A stretch of DNA of 64,000 nucleotides from Pseudomonas sp. PDM14 (GTDB taxonomy: Bacteria > Pseudomonadota > Gammaproteobacteria > Pseudomonadales > Pseudomonadaceae), in NCBI RefSeq assembly GCF_014851905.1, contig NZ_JACVAQ010000001.1, positions 620,001 to 684,000 on the forward strand, given 5' to 3'. Positions 8,172 to 17,603 of the stretch are shown here, one piece after another. The translations under genes and the position numbers were made by a program. Under the pieces are notes generated by a model. It saw only the letters and a program-made list of their open reading frames with translations. It did no database searches and was not told where the DNA came from. Position 1 is the stretch's first letter; the number at the start of each line of letters is the position of its first letter.

Positions 8172-8705
8172 TCAGCGCCAGTGGCGCTGTTCCTGCTGGA
8201 TGATCTTGTGCTTACGGCCGAAACCCAGGGTCCAGCCGGCAGCGAGCACCACCAGCTCGATCAGCCAGGCCAGCAGCAGGCCGCAGCCCAGGCCCCAGGC
8301 AATGGCTTCGGGCGCGAGCATCACCTGGTAGCTGTAGGCGGCCTTGGTTTCTTCCAGCAGCGCCGGGTCGGCTTCGGTCGTCAGGTGCCAGATCTGCGCA
8401 TACCAGGGGCCCTGCATGGCCAGCCACTCGCCTTCGAGCAACAGATTACGGTTGACCAGGTGGGCGACGCTGTCGGCATCGCTGCGCATCACGTCATCGG
8501 TGCTGGCGCGGTAGTGCGCGACCAGTGCCGCGAGGTCGCCATTGAAGAAGCGCTGCGCGGTCTCGCGGAAGCCACGCAGGCTTTCTTCCGACTCCAGGCG
8601 ATGTGCCTCCACGCGCTTGCCGTAGTCGTCGATGAACCCGGGAATCTGCACGCCGACCAGCAGCCCCACGGCGAACAGCGCCAGACGCAGATAACTTCTG
8701 AACAT
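8172..8705 (-). CDS. DUF2937 family membrane protein
   Basis: A 177-residue inner-membrane protein with an N-terminal helix (about 6-24), a long periplasmic domain (about 25-130) and a C-terminal helix (about 135-160) ending in a basic cytoplasmic tail. The pattern VGVQIPGFIDDYGKRVEAH and AYSYQVMLAPEAIAWGLG is typical of DUF2937. Its start follows GGGGGAGT and lies three bases after the amidotransferase stop, so the genes are co-transcribed. The function is unknown. Confidence 0.82.
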   Translation of the reverse strand: MFRSYLRLALFAVGLLVGVQIPGFIDDYGKRVEAHRLESEESLRGFRETAQRFFNGDLAALVAHYRASTDDVMRSDADSVAHLVNRNLLLEGEWLAMQGPWYAQIWHLTTEADPALLEETKAAYSYQVMLAPEAIAWGLGCGLLLAWLIELVVLAAGWTLGFGRKHKIIQQEQRHWR

Positions 8706-8708
8706 GCC

Positions 8709-9488
8709 CTACTCCCCCAATTGCCCGTGAGCGATGCGCTCGCCGCGCCGCCACAGGCTCCATTCGCCTGGCTGGAACAGCGTCCAGCGTTCGTTATCGG
8801 TCAGCGGTTCGGTGGCGATCACCGTCACCACGTCGTTGGGCGTGGTCTCCGCGTGAAAATCGACCACCACCTCGGCATCGCGCAGACGCGCGGGGCCGAA
8901 CGGCGCACGGCGGGTGATGTGTGCCAGCTTGGTCGAGCAGAAGGTGAACAGCCAGTCGCCATCGCTGAGCAGGCAGTTGAACACGCCGAGGCGACGAAAG
9001 CCCTGCGCCGCCTGAATCAGCACCGGCAGCAGCACTTCGGCCGGTACCGGTTCGGGGAACGCCGCGCGCACCCGGTTGAGCAGCTCGCAGAACGCCGCCT
9101 CGCTGTCGGTATCACCGACCGGGCGGTAGAAGGTCTGCTTCGGGCTGAAGTCGGCCAGTTGGCCGTTGTGGGCGAAGCACCAGTTGCGCCCCCACAGCTC
9201 GCGCACGAAGGGATGAGTATTGGCCAGCGCCACCTTGCCTACATTGGCCTGACGGATATGGCCGATCACCACCTCGCTCTTGATCGGATAGCGCTGCACC
9301 AGGCGCGCCACCTCGGACTCGACACTGGCGGCCGGGTCCTGGAACAGGCGCAGGCCGCGCCCTTCATAGAAAGCGATGCCCCAGCCGTCACGATGCGGAC
9401 CGGTGCCGCCGCCACGCTGCATCAGCCCGGTGAAGCTGAAGACGATGTCGGTGGGGACGTTGGCGCTCATGCCGAGCAATTCGCACAT
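8709..9488 (-). CDS. Class II glutamine amidotransferase (YafJ-like)
   Basis: A 259-residue Ntn-type glutaminase domain. After removal of Met1 the nucleophile is Cys2 (MCELLGMSA). The supporting motifs [18 protein letters not shown] and CFAHNGQL are those that bind glutamine. There is no synthase domain, so like YafJ it is a stand-alone amidotransferase with an unknown ammonia acceptor. It is the third gene of a tight minus-strand run, with three-base gaps on both sides (HIT before, DUF2937 after). Confidence 0.92.
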   Translation of the reverse strand: MCELLGMSANVPTDIVFSFTGLMQRGGGTGPHRDGWGIAFYEGRGLRLFQDPAASVESEVARLVQRYPIKSEVVIGHIRQANVGKVALANTHPFVRELWGRNWCFAHNGQLADFSPKQTFYRPVGDTDSEAAFCELLNRVRAAFPEPVPAEVLLPVLIQAAQGFRRLGVFNCLLSDGDWLFTFCSTKLAHITRRAPFGPARLRDAEVVVDFHAETTPNDVVTVIATEPLTDNERWTLFQPGEWSLWRRGERIAHGQLGE

Positions 9489-9491
9489 GAC

Positions 9492-9938
9492 TCAGGACTC
9501 TCGTTGCAAGGCATTGCGCAACCGCTGCGCCTCGTCGGCCAGGCGCGCGTCGATACGCGCGCGACCGACCGGCAGGAAGCGGGTCAGGATGCGCCAGCAC
9601 AGGGCGAACAGGTCGCCGCGCCGACGCGGTATCAGGTGCAGATGCAGGTGCGGCACATGCTGATTGGCCACCGGGCCATCGTTGATCAGCAGGTTGATGC
9701 CCTGCACGCCCAGGCCAGCCCCATACAGCACGTCCGCCACGCGGGCGGCCAGCGCCAGCAGGGCATCACGCGGCGCGGCGGACAGCTCGCCAAGCCAGGG
9801 CGCGTGTTCACGGCTGACGATCAGTACATGCGCAGGGCGCAGCGGGAAGATATCCAGCAGCACCAGAAAATGTTCGTCTTCATAGAGTTTGTGCGCCGGC
9901 GCCTGGCCGGCGGCAATCGAGCAGAACACGCAGCTCAT
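9492..9938 (-). CDS. HIT family nucleotide hydrolase/transferase
   Basis: A 148-residue histidine-triad protein. The N-terminal CVFCSIAAGQ and the C-terminal triad HVPHLHLHLIPR identify it. HIT proteins cleave or transfer nucleotidyl groups from substrates such as AMP-lysine or dinucleoside polyphosphates; the specific substrate is not shown. The start at 9938 is preceded by AAGGAG, although the frame is open 38 codons further. It is three bases upstream of the amidotransferase gene. Confidence 0.92.
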   Translation of the reverse strand: MSCVFCSIAAGQAPAHKLYEDEHFLVLLDIFPLRPAHVLIVSREHAPWLGELSAAPRDALLALAARVADVLYGAGLGVQGINLLINDGPVANQHVPHLHLHLIPRRRGDLFALCWRILTRFLPVGRARIDARLADEAQRLRNALQRES

Positions 9939-10008
9939 GAGCACTCCTTGGGTCTGCTCGTCATGCTGAACGCATAGGCGGGCGTCTGCAACAGCGCTTA
10001 GGACCTGA

Positions 10009-10485
10009 TTACAGGCGGGGCTCGATGCGCAGGCGGCGATCGCCGTTGGCATCCTGGCGGGTATCGGCGGCGAAGCGGTCGTCGCGGGCCATCATCTCGC
10101 GCATGGTCGGCTCGTTTTCCACCACCGCCTGCGGCTCGCCGCGACGGCCCTGCCACCAGCGCTCGATTGGCCAGCGCAGTGCAGCGAAGGCCAGCCACAG
10201 GCCGAGGGCGACCAGGCCGTACAACGCCAGGTCGGCGACCGCACGCCAGGCGTTGTTGCCGACCTTGAACAGGATATCCAGCGCGGTCACGGCGATGGCC
10301 GGGGCGAACAGGTCCTTGGCCGGGTCGACGATGGTCGGCGAGAACAGCAGCACCGCCACGATCACCCGTAGCGGCTCGCGCAGGCCGCGCCACATCCAGC
10401 CAGTCATCCGGCAGAACACCAGCAGGCAGCCGAGTGCAGCAACGGCGTAGGCAGCCCAGGCGAGCAGATAGTCTTGTTCAGTCAT
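10009..10485 (-). CDS. Conserved small membrane protein
   Basis: A 158-residue protein with three or four hydrophobic helices (about 7-27, 38-55, 58-75 and 85-105) and a hydrophilic, Arg/Asp-rich C-terminal tail. I do not recognise a named family. It heads the minus-strand run HIT, amidotransferase, DUF2937 and is divergent from oligopeptidase B with 91 bases between the starts. Confidence 0.7.
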   Translation of the reverse strand: MTEQDYLLAWAAYAVAALGCLLVFCRMTGWMWRGLREPLRVIVAVLLFSPTIVDPAKDLFAPAIAVTALDILFKVGNNAWRAVADLALYGLVALGLWLAFAALRWPIERWWQGRRGEPQAVVENEPTMREMMARDDRFAADTRQDANGDRRLRIEPRL

Positions 10486-10576
10486 GCGAGTTCATGGCGA
10501 GGCCGGCAAATGGGCGCTTATGATAGCGGCTTTTCCTCGGCCCGGCGCCCCTGCCGTCGCCCCTGACGAGATGCCC

Positions 10577-12622
10577 ATGTCCAACGCCCCGATTGCCCGC
10601 CGTGACGCCGCTGCAGACCCCTACCACTGGCTGGAGCAGCGCGACAGCGAGGAAGTCCTCGACTACCTCAAGGCTGAGAACGCCTACCTGGACAGCCAGC
10701 TGGCCGATCAGGCCGACCTGCGCGAGGCCCTGTTCGAGGAGATCAAGGGGCGCATCCGCGAGACCGATCTGTCCCTGCCCAGCCCCTGGGGCCCGTGGTT
10801 GTACTACCAGCGCACCACCGCCGGTGACGAATACCCGCGCCACTACCGCTGCCCGCTACCGGCGGACGGTTCGCTGCAGGTCGACGAACACGCCGAGCAA
10901 CTGCTGCTCGATCCCAATGCCTTGGCCGGCGACGGCTACCTGTCGCTGGGCGCCTTCAGCATCAGCCCGGACCACAGCCTGCTCGGCTACAGCCTGGATA
11001 CCTCCGGCGACGAGATCTACCGCCTGTTCGTCAAGAACCTCAGCGACGGCACGCTGCGCGAACTGCCCTTCGATGACTGCGACGGCAACCTGACCTGGGC
11101 CAACGACAGCCATACCCTGTTTTTCACCACCCTCGACGACACCCACCGGCCGCACCAGCTGCACCGCCATCGCCTCGGCGAATCCGACGCGGCCCTGGTG
11201 TTCGAGGAACCCGACGGGCGCTTCTTCCTCAGCTGCTACCGCGCCAGCTCCGAGCGCCAGCTGATCCTCCTGCTGGGCAGCAAGACCACCAGCGAGAACT
11301 GGGTGCTCGACGCCGATACGCCGACCGCAGCCTTCCAGTGCGTCGAGCCGCGCGAGGAGGATCACGAGTACTACGTCGACCACGGCAAGCTCGGCGAGGC
11401 CTGGCACTGGTTCATCCGCAGCAACCAGAGCGGCATCAACTTCGCCCTGTTCACCAGCCCGGCGGCGGCCGGCACGCCGACGCGGGCGCAGTGGCAGCCG
11501 CTGATCGAGCACGACCCGCAGCGCATGCTCGAAGACCTGACCCTGAACGCCGGCGCCTTCGTCCTCAGCCTGCGTGAGGGCGGCCTGCCGATCATCCAGG
11601 TGTACCCGCACGGCGCGGCGCCCTACCCCGTGCAGCTGCCGGACGCCGCCTACAGCCTGTACGTGCAGGACAGCCTGGAGTTCGTCAGTCCGGTGATCCG
11701 CCTGCGCTACGAGGCGCTCAACCGTCCCGCCCAGGTGCGCCAGCTTAACCTTGCCGACGGCGCGCAGCAGGTGCTCAAGCAGACCCCGGTGGAAGGCCCG
11801 TTCGATGCCGATGCCTATGAAAGCCGGCGCCTGTGGGCAACCGCCGCCGATGGCACGCAGGTGCCGATCAGCCTGGTCGCACGCCGTGACGTGCTCGCCG
11901 CCGGGCAACCCGCGCCGCTGTATCTCTACGGCTACGGCGCCTACGGCGAAAGCCTCGACCCCTGGTTCTCCCATGCCCGCCTGAGCCTGCTCGAGCGCGG
12001 CTTCGTCTTCGCCATCGCCCATGTGCGCGGCGGCGGCGAACTGGGTGAAGCCTGGTACCGCGCTGGCAAGCTGGCGCACAAGCAGAACAGCTTCGGTGAC
12101 TTCATCGCCTGCGCCGAACACCTGATCGACGCCGGCCTGACCCATGCGTCGCAGCTCGCCATCAGCGGCGGCAGTGCCGGTGGCCTGCTGATCGGCGCGG
12201 TCCTCAACCAGCGCCCCGAACTGTTCGCCGCGGCCATCGCCGAAGTGCCTTTCGTCGACGTGCTCAACACCATGCAGAACCCCGACCTGCCGTTGACCGT
12301 CACCGAATACGACGAATGGGGCGACCCGAATCAGCCGGAGGTGTACGCACGGATCAAGGCCTACGCCCCGTACGAGAACGTCAGCGCCCAGGCCTACCCG
12401 GCGATCCTCGCGGTGGCCGGCTACAACGACAGCCGCGTGCAGTACTGGGAAGCGGCCAAGTGGGTGGCCAAGCTGCGCGCCACCCGTACAGACAGCAACC
12501 TACTGCTGCTCAAGACCGACCTCGGTGCCGGCCATGGCGGCATGAGCGGGCGCTACCAGGCACTCAAGGACGTAGCGCTGGAGTACGCATTTCTGCTCAA
12601 GGTGCTGGCTGTCGCGGCCTGA
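10577..12622 (+). CDS. ptrB: Oligopeptidase B (S9 prolyl oligopeptidase family)
   Basis: Cytoplasmic serine peptidase cleaving after Lys/Arg in short peptides. The 681 residues match the family length. The beta-propeller occupies about residues 70-400 and the alpha/beta-hydrolase part follows. Catalytic Ser533 lies in GGSAGG and His653 in LGAGHGG; VRGGGELGEAWYRAGK and the AGYNDSRVQYWEAAKW loop are typical of OpdB. Start: ATG at 10577 is taken; an in-frame ATG two codons earlier (10571) is equally possible. It is not in an obvious operon. Confidence 0.93.
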   Translation: MSNAPIARRDAAADPYHWLEQRDSEEVLDYLKAENAYLDSQLADQADLREALFEEIKGRIRETDLSLPSPWGPWLYYQRTTAGDEYPRHYRCPLPADGSLQVDEHAEQLLLDPNALAGDGYLSLGAFSISPDHSLLGYSLDTSGDEIYRLFVKNLSDGTLRELPFDDCDGNLTWANDSHTLFFTTLDDTHRPHQLHRHRLGESDAALVFEEPDGRFFLSCYRASSERQLILLLGSKTTSENWVLDADTPTAAFQCVEPREEDHEYYVDHGKLGEAWHWFIRSNQSGINFALFTSPAAAGTPTRAQWQPLIEHDPQRMLEDLTLNAGAFVLSLREGGLPIIQVYPHGAAPYPVQLPDAAYSLYVQDSLEFVSPVIRLRYEALNRPAQVRQLNLADGAQQVLKQTPVEGPFDADAYESRRLWATAADGTQVPISLVARRDVLAAGQPAPLYLYGYGAYGESLDPWFSHARLSLLERGFVFAIAHVRGGGELGEAWYRAGKLAHKQNSFGDFIACAEHLIDAGLTHASQLAISGGSAGGLLIGAVLNQRPELFAAAIAEVPFVDVLNTMQNPDLPLTVTEYDEWGDPNQPEVYARIKAYAPYENVSAQAYPAILAVAGYNDSRVQYWEAAKWVAKLRATRTDSNLLLLKTDLGAGHGGMSGRYQALKDVALEYAFLLKVLAVAA

Positions 12623-12650
12623 ACCTCCATACCGATAGCGAGGGACCGCA

Positions 12651-13082
12651 ATGCAAAACCTGCTCTACCGCTGGCTGCTGCTGATCGGCCTGGGTCACGT
12701 CGCACTCGGCGTCGCCCTGGCCTTCGCCGCCCACAGCACGCTGCTCGATCCGTACTTCCAGTACCTCTACGCCAGCGTCTCGGCGCAGCCGCCAGGTGTC
12801 GAGTTCCAGCGCCTGCTGCGCACCATGGTCGGCCTGTTCGGCCCCACGGTCGCCAGCTGGGGCCTGCTGTTCAGCCTGCTGGTGTACCTCTATCGCACCC
12901 GGGGTCATCGGCTGATCAAGCCCGGCCTGTTCGCCGCGCTGCTGCTCTGGTGTGTACTCGACAGCGCGATCTCGGCCTACTTCGACCTGCTGGCCCACGC
13001 GTATCTGAATGCGGCAGCGGCGATGTCCATCGCCGTGCCGCTACTGATGCTGCGACCGCTCAAGCCGCATCCCGTCGCCTGA
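12651..13082 (+). CDS. Four-helix membrane protein of unknown function
   Basis: A 143-residue protein with four predicted transmembrane helices (about 7-28, 60-85, 93-110, 115-135). It starts 28 bases after ptrB, so it may share its transcript. I do not recognise the family. AGCGAGGG upstream can act as ribosome binding site. It ends 12 bases before the convergent MarR stop, leaving no room for an intrinsic terminator. Confidence 0.7.
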   Translation: MQNLLYRWLLLIGLGHVALGVALAFAAHSTLLDPYFQYLYASVSAQPPGVEFQRLLRTMVGLFGPTVASWGLLFSLLVYLYRTRGHRLIKPGLFAALLLWCVLDSAISAYFDLLAHAYLNAAAAMSIAVPLLMLRPLKPHPVA

Positions 13083-13094
13083 AAAGCCGCGGAC

Positions 13095-13562
13095 TCAGTT
13101 GAGGCGCTCGGCCAGCGCCTGCATCACCGTGTGCCAGGCCGCCTGGCCGGCAGGGTCGACCTGCTTCAGTGCCTGATCGATCACCGCGCGCTCCAGGTCG
13201 GTGGCCTGGCGCTCGACCGCCTGCCCGGCATCGGTCAACGCCAGCAGCTTGAAGCGGTGCCGTTCGGGTTGGCGCGTGTAGCAGACCAGTTCGCGCTCGA
13301 ACAGGTGGGTCAGCGGCCGGTGCAGCGCCTGCTTGCTCACCCCCAGCGTGGCGGCCAGTTCGCCGACGTTGATCTGCTCGGCTCGGGCAATCACATACAG
13401 CGTGCGGTGATGCACGCGGGACAGGCCGAGGGTTTCCAGGTAGCGGTCGGCATCCACGGTAAGGCCGCGAAAACCGAAGTGCAGCAGCTCTAGGGACAGG
13501 TCCAGCGGATCGAGGCGCTGCATCCGCACCGAGGCGGCATTGATTTTCCTGTCGATGACCAT
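13095..13562 (-). CDS. MarR family transcriptional regulator
   Basis: A 155-residue winged-helix regulator. The DNA-binding part INVGELAATLGVSKQALHRPLTHLFERELV (about 64-93) and the wing that follows (RQPERHRFKLLALTDAGQ) are typical of MarR proteins. No divergently transcribed target lies next to it; the upstream gene (13636-13947) is on the same strand, 73 bases away. The start is taken at the ATG at 13562; a later in-frame ATG (residue 14) is possible, since no clear ribosome binding site precedes either. Confidence 0.85.
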   Translation of the reverse strand: MVIDRKINAASVRMQRLDPLDLSLELLHFGFRGLTVDADRYLETLGLSRVHHRTLYVIARAEQINVGELAATLGVSKQALHRPLTHLFERELVCYTRQPERHRFKLLALTDAGQAVERQATDLERAVIDQALKQVDPAGQAAWHTVMQALAERLN

Positions 13563-13635
13563 GGACGGCCCCACTGCGAAATGAACGGAGGCAAGCCTGT
13601 CGCAATCGCGCCGACGGAGCAAGGGCCGACGGTGC

Positions 13636-13947
13636 TCAGCGCGCCTCGTCACCCAGCGACTGGCCGCGCTGGCGTTCCTCATGCTCGCGCTCCAGTGCCG
13701 GAATCGGGCGATCCGGCGTGCCGATGGGCACTCGTTCCTGCAGGCGCGGTGGCAACCCGCGCTGATCATTGAGCAGCGGTGGCCGATCCGGTGCCCCAAG
13801 CGGGCGTACCGTCGGCTGGCCATAGGGTTGTGGCGTGGCGGTTCCGGGCGAACCCGGCGCCGGTGTCGGCCGACCGGGAAAATCTGCCGCCAGCGCTGGC
13901 TGGATGAGGAGCGCGAGCAGCACCAGGGCAACGGGGTATGAGCGCAT
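13636..13947 (-). CDS. Small Pro/Arg-rich exported protein
   Basis: A 103-residue protein with a clear signal peptide (VALVLLALLIQPALA, cleavage before ADF). The mature part (about 82 residues) is low in complexity, rich in Pro, Gly and Arg, with repeated R-P/D-R-P motifs (GAPDRPPLL, GTPDRPIPAL). There is no recognisable fold, so it is probably disordered in the periplasm. GAGGAG precedes the start. Similar small proteins are common in Pseudomonas but have no described function as far as I know. Confidence 0.72.
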   Translation of the reverse strand: MRSYPVALVLLALLIQPALAADFPGRPTPAPGSPGTATPQPYGQPTVRPLGAPDRPPLLNDQRGLPPRLQERVPIGTPDRPIPALEREHEERQRGQSLGDEAR

Positions 13948-14031
13948 CGGGGGACTCCTCTCGGCAGGGCTTTCGTTCTATTCTGGCAACGCCTGAACCA
14001 AAGCGTTCGCCACCCGACCACAGGTCCTGCA

Positions 14032-14373
14032 ATGAGCACCAGCAACAACCGCCACTACCTGTCCGCCCAGGCCGAGGAAGGTTACCGGCAGAAAGCCCTG
14101 AAGATGTACCCGCACGTCTGCGGCCGCTGCGCCCGCGAGTTCTCCGGCAAGCGCCTGAGCGAGCTGACGGTGCACCACCGCGACCACAACCACGACAACA
14201 ACCCAGCCGATGGCTCCAACTGGGAGCTGCTGTGCCTGTTCTGTCACGACAACGAACACTCGCGCTACACCGACCAGCAGTACTTCGCCGAAGGCTCGAC
14301 TGCCAGCCCGCAGGCCGCCAAGTCGACCTACAAGGCCTTCGGCGACCTCGCCAGCCTGCTGAAAAAGGACTAG
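14032..14373 (+). CDS. yajD: YajD family HNH nuclease
   Basis: A 113-residue HNH endonuclease-fold protein. Zinc ligands C30-x-x-C33 and C68-x-x-C71 flank the H48-H49 pair of the HNH core (ELTVHHRDHNHDNNP), with N56/N57 as the motif's middle residue. Length and the C-terminal tail (TYKAFGDLASLLKKD) match YajD. The DNA or RNA target is unknown. It is 50 bases upstream of the RNA methylase gene, on the same strand. Confidence 0.88.
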   Translation: MSTSNNRHYLSAQAEEGYRQKALKMYPHVCGRCAREFSGKRLSELTVHHRDHNHDNNPADGSNWELLCLFCHDNEHSRYTDQQYFAEGSTASPQAAKSTYKAFGDLASLLKKD

Positions 14374-14422
14374 GGGCTGGCGGCCGGCTCCGTATAATCG
14401 CGTCTTTTTTGCGAGCTCGACC

Positions 14423-14893
14423 GTGGCCAACAAGAGATACGCCTGCATCGGCCTGTTCAACCCGAAGTCGCCGGAAAACGTCGGCTCGATCATGCGCGCG
14501 GCCGGTTGTTACAGCGTCAGTTCGGTGTTCTACACCGGCACCCGCTACGACCGCGCCAAGGATTTCGTCACCGACACCAAGAAGGTCCACCAGGACATTC
14601 CGCTGATCAACATCGACGACCTGCGCAAGATCCTGCCGCTGGGCTGCACGCCGGTGGCCGTGGAGCTGGTCGACGACGCACGGCCACTGCCGAGCTATAC
14701 CCACCCGGACCGCGCGCTGTACATCTTCGGCCCCGAAGACGGCACGCTGAACCAGGAAATCCGCGACTGGTGCGGCGACGAGGTGGTCTACATCCCCACC
14801 CAGGGCTGCATGAACCTCGCCGCCACGGTCAACGTGGTGCTCTACGACCGCCTGGCCAAGGGCAACAACACCCGCTCCGGCCCGCAGTTCTGA
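14423..14893 (+). CDS. SpoU/TrmH-type RNA 2'-O-methyltransferase
   Basis: A 156-residue SPOUT methyltransferase without a separate RNA-binding domain. Motif 1 NPKSPENVGSIMRAAG (13-28), motif 2 IFGPEDGTL and motif 3 IPTQGCMNLAATVNVVLYD form the SAM-binding knot. Its size resembles TrmL (tRNA Cm34/Um34 methylase), but the N-terminal variation means another tRNA or rRNA site is possible. It starts with GTG (gtggccaac) at 14423 after GCGAGCTCG; the GTG is supported by the family N-terminus. Confidence 0.9.
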   Translation: MANKRYACIGLFNPKSPENVGSIMRAAGCYSVSSVFYTGTRYDRAKDFVTDTKKVHQDIPLINIDDLRKILPLGCTPVAVELVDDARPLPSYTHPDRALYIFGPEDGTLNQEIRDWCGDEVVYIPTQGCMNLAATVNVVLYDRLAKGNNTRSGPQF

Positions 14894-15036
14894 GTCGATT
14901 TCTGGTCGGTATCCGGCCAGCAGCATTGCCAATCCTGGCCAGCGCCTGAGCAGACAATGGCGCGGTCAGTTGCAGCCAAGCGCGGCCAACGACTTCCCCC
15001 GCCGCCGCCAACTGACGAGCACCAGCGCCTATCGCT

Positions 15037-17517
15037 TCAGAACAGCTGCGAAACGCTGAACTTGATATTGCGCCCTACCCCGGACACCGACTCGCCCAGG
15101 TACGGGAAGTACTCGCGATTGAACAGGTTATCCACCGCCAGACGCGCCTCGAAGCCCTTGAGCTGAGTGGGTTGCCAGCTGGCGAACACGCCATGCAGGG
15201 CATAGCCCTGGGTTTCCGGCAGGCTCCAGCCCGAAGCCAGCGGGTCGTCATCCACCGGGGAACGGTCCTGCTTACGCACGAAGTTGCCGGTCCAGCCCAT
15301 TGCCATATCGATCTCCGGCACCTTCACGCCCAGGGTCGCAACGGCCTTGCGTGGCGGAATATCCGAGAGCCAGGTTTCCTCACCCCAGGGGTTACGCGGC
15401 GAAGCATCGCGCTTACCGCGGATATAGGAAATCGACAGGCTGCCGAAAATCCGTGAGCTGTCGTAGAAGGATTCGATCTCCACACCCTCGATGGTGTAGC
15501 CGGGCAGGTTGCGGTTGTTGGCCAAGGGGCCTTGGCATGCGCCGTTGCCGCCTGTGACGCTTTCTGCGCAGTAAACGCCCGTGCGCTTGAAGATCTCGTC
15601 CTTGCCCCGGTTGCGGAACAGCGTGGTGCGGATCTGCAGGTTGTCGCTATCCACCACCAGCTTGTCGAGGTTGACGATGCTACCCAGACGCCAACCCGTG
15701 ATCCGCTCGGGGTCCAGGTTGCGGCTGGTACCCGGCACGCTGCTCAGCGCACTCTGAACCTCGTACAGCTCGTCGATCAGCGGCGCACGCCAGGTCTTGC
15801 TGTAGTCAGCGAAGAACGCCAGGTTGTCGGTGGCCGTCCAGAAGATGCCCAGGCGTGGCGACCAACCACTGTAGGTCACGCTGCTGTAATCGTGCCCCAC
15901 TGCCGGATCCGGGTTGTTGTAACGCGAAGCCTGGCTGGGCTCGCCACGGCTGTATATCTGGTCATAGCGCAAGGCCGGCGTGATGGTCACCGAACCGATG
16001 GTGATCGCATCCTGAATGTAACCGCTGCGGGTTTCCTGCTCGCCAGACGGCATGTAGTACGGCTGCATGAGCCCGTAGTTGTAGGTCGCATCGCGGGTCT
16101 TGCTGAGGTCCAGCATCAGCGTGTCACGGTCATGGCCATGCCACTGCACGCCGACGGTCACGGCGTGATCGAGAACGCCAGTGGAAAAGCGGCTCTCGTT
16201 GCTCAGCTCGGCCAGGCGGTCGGTATAGTCCACCCAGCTCTCATTGCCCAGAGAAGAGGCGAAGCCCGCACTCGCATTCTGCGGGCGCTTGTCGTGCTGA
16301 TCGGTCTTGGAATAGGCATAGCTGGCCGTCATGTTGATCAACGGGTTATCCAGCGGTGCGTAATTCCATTTCAGCGAGTAGTTCTCGTCATCCTGATCGC
16401 GGTAGACCAGCTTGCGCTTCCAGGCACCGTCCAACCCATAACGGGCAATTTCGGCAGCCGTCGGTGCCGCCATGTCGTCACGCTTGGCGGCGAAGGGTTC
16501 CCAGGCATTGCTGTTGGACTGCATGGCCGACAGGGTGAATACGTGCTCGTCGCTCAAGCGCAGATTGCTCTTGAACAGGAAGCCGTCGAGGCTGTTGGAC
16601 GAGTACACGAAACGGGTGCCATCGGGGCGTTTGATGTTGTCGCCGTCACGCCCGTTGAGGAACAGCAGGCCGTCGAGCATCTTGTCCTCGGTCTGGCCGA
16701 ATACCGCGCCGCTGTAGATTTCCTGGCGATCGTTGGTGTGGTAGCCGTACTTGAGAAACGCACCGACATTCTTGCCGTCACGCAGCAGGTCGGCGGGGTC
16801 CTTGGTGTCGACCTTGATCACGCCACCGAAGCCTCCATTACCGTACAGGGTGTTGTGCGGCCCCTTGTCGACCTCGACGTTCTTGATCAGCTCGGGTTCG
16901 ATGAACACCGACCCCTGGCGGTACTTCTCGAATCCCTTGGGAGCGCCATCGAGGATGACCTTCACGTCTTCCACGTCACCCATACCCCAGATGTTCAGGG
17001 TCTGGCCGCCCGGACGTGGCGAGCCACTGGAGCTGACACCTGGCAGGGTATCCAGCAGCTCGGCGATGTTGTCCGCCTGCTTGCGGTCGATGTCTTCCTG
17101 GCTCAGTACCGAGCGCCCGACCGTGCTGCTGTCGATCACGCTGCCCATGATATTGGTGCTGCCGAGGGTCATGACGTTGTCGCTGTCGCTATCGGCGGCG
17201 ACACGGCGGCGAATCACGAAGCCGTCGCCCGCTTCGACCAGCTCCAGGCCGGAGTTGGCCAACAGTCGATCAAGCGCATCGCGCGCACTGTATTGCCCGG
17301 AAAGCGCCGGGGCGCGCAGGTCACGCAGTTGCGATTCGTCGAAGAGGATCTGCAGCTGGCTCTGCTGGGCCAGGGCGGTGAGCGCGCTGGCCATCGGCTG
17401 GGCCGGCAGATCGAACCGGTATTCCTGGGCCAGGACGTTGCCGCTGAGCAGCAGAGTGGCCAGGGCAGTGCCGGCACACAACTGGCGCAGCGCGAAACGG
17501 GTGGTGCGGGTATTCAT
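15037..17517 (-). CDS. TonB-dependent outer-membrane receptor with STN signalling domain (heme type likely)
   Basis: An 826-residue receptor: signal peptide ending NVLAQ, STN domain (about 30-105; YRFDLPAQPMASAL...LVEAGDGFVIRR), plug (LDTLPGVSSSG, KGPHNTLYGNGGFGG), 22-strand barrel, and a C-terminal Phe (FSVSQLF). The TWRAPLIDELYEV and RNLDPERITGW stretches align with the FRAP and NPNL boxes of heme/hemoglobin receptors, which favours heme over ferric siderophore. Start chosen at 17517, with GGGGAG upstream. It is downstream of an ECF sigma/FecR pair on the same strand, so expression is likely induced by ligand. A Fur-like box lies upstream. Confidence 0.9.
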   Translation of the reverse strand: MNTRTTRFALRQLCAGTALATLLLSGNVLAQEYRFDLPAQPMASALTALAQQSQLQILFDESQLRDLRAPALSGQYSARDALDRLLANSGLELVEAGDGFVIRRRVAADSDSDNVMTLGSTNIMGSVIDSSTVGRSVLSQEDIDRKQADNIAELLDTLPGVSSSGSPRPGGQTLNIWGMGDVEDVKVILDGAPKGFEKYRQGSVFIEPELIKNVEVDKGPHNTLYGNGGFGGVIKVDTKDPADLLRDGKNVGAFLKYGYHTNDRQEIYSGAVFGQTEDKMLDGLLFLNGRDGDNIKRPDGTRFVYSSNSLDGFLFKSNLRLSDEHVFTLSAMQSNSNAWEPFAAKRDDMAAPTAAEIARYGLDGAWKRKLVYRDQDDENYSLKWNYAPLDNPLINMTASYAYSKTDQHDKRPQNASAGFASSLGNESWVDYTDRLAELSNESRFSTGVLDHAVTVGVQWHGHDRDTLMLDLSKTRDATYNYGLMQPYYMPSGEQETRSGYIQDAITIGSVTITPALRYDQIYSRGEPSQASRYNNPDPAVGHDYSSVTYSGWSPRLGIFWTATDNLAFFADYSKTWRAPLIDELYEVQSALSSVPGTSRNLDPERITGWRLGSIVNLDKLVVDSDNLQIRTTLFRNRGKDEIFKRTGVYCAESVTGGNGACQGPLANNRNLPGYTIEGVEIESFYDSSRIFGSLSISYIRGKRDASPRNPWGEETWLSDIPPRKAVATLGVKVPEIDMAMGWTGNFVRKQDRSPVDDDPLASGWSLPETQGYALHGVFASWQPTQLKGFEARLAVDNLFNREYFPYLGESVSGVGRNIKFSVSQLF

Positions 17518-17603
17518 CCAAATCTCCCCAAGTACTGCAAAACCGCCATGGCATGAGGCGGACATCAGGAAGACGCAGCGCTCGGAAAAACCCGCATATG
17601 CAA

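Noticed and set aside
15532..17556. A 674-codon plus-strand frame opposite the TonB receptor
   Set aside because: Shadow of the receptor gene with no family motif.
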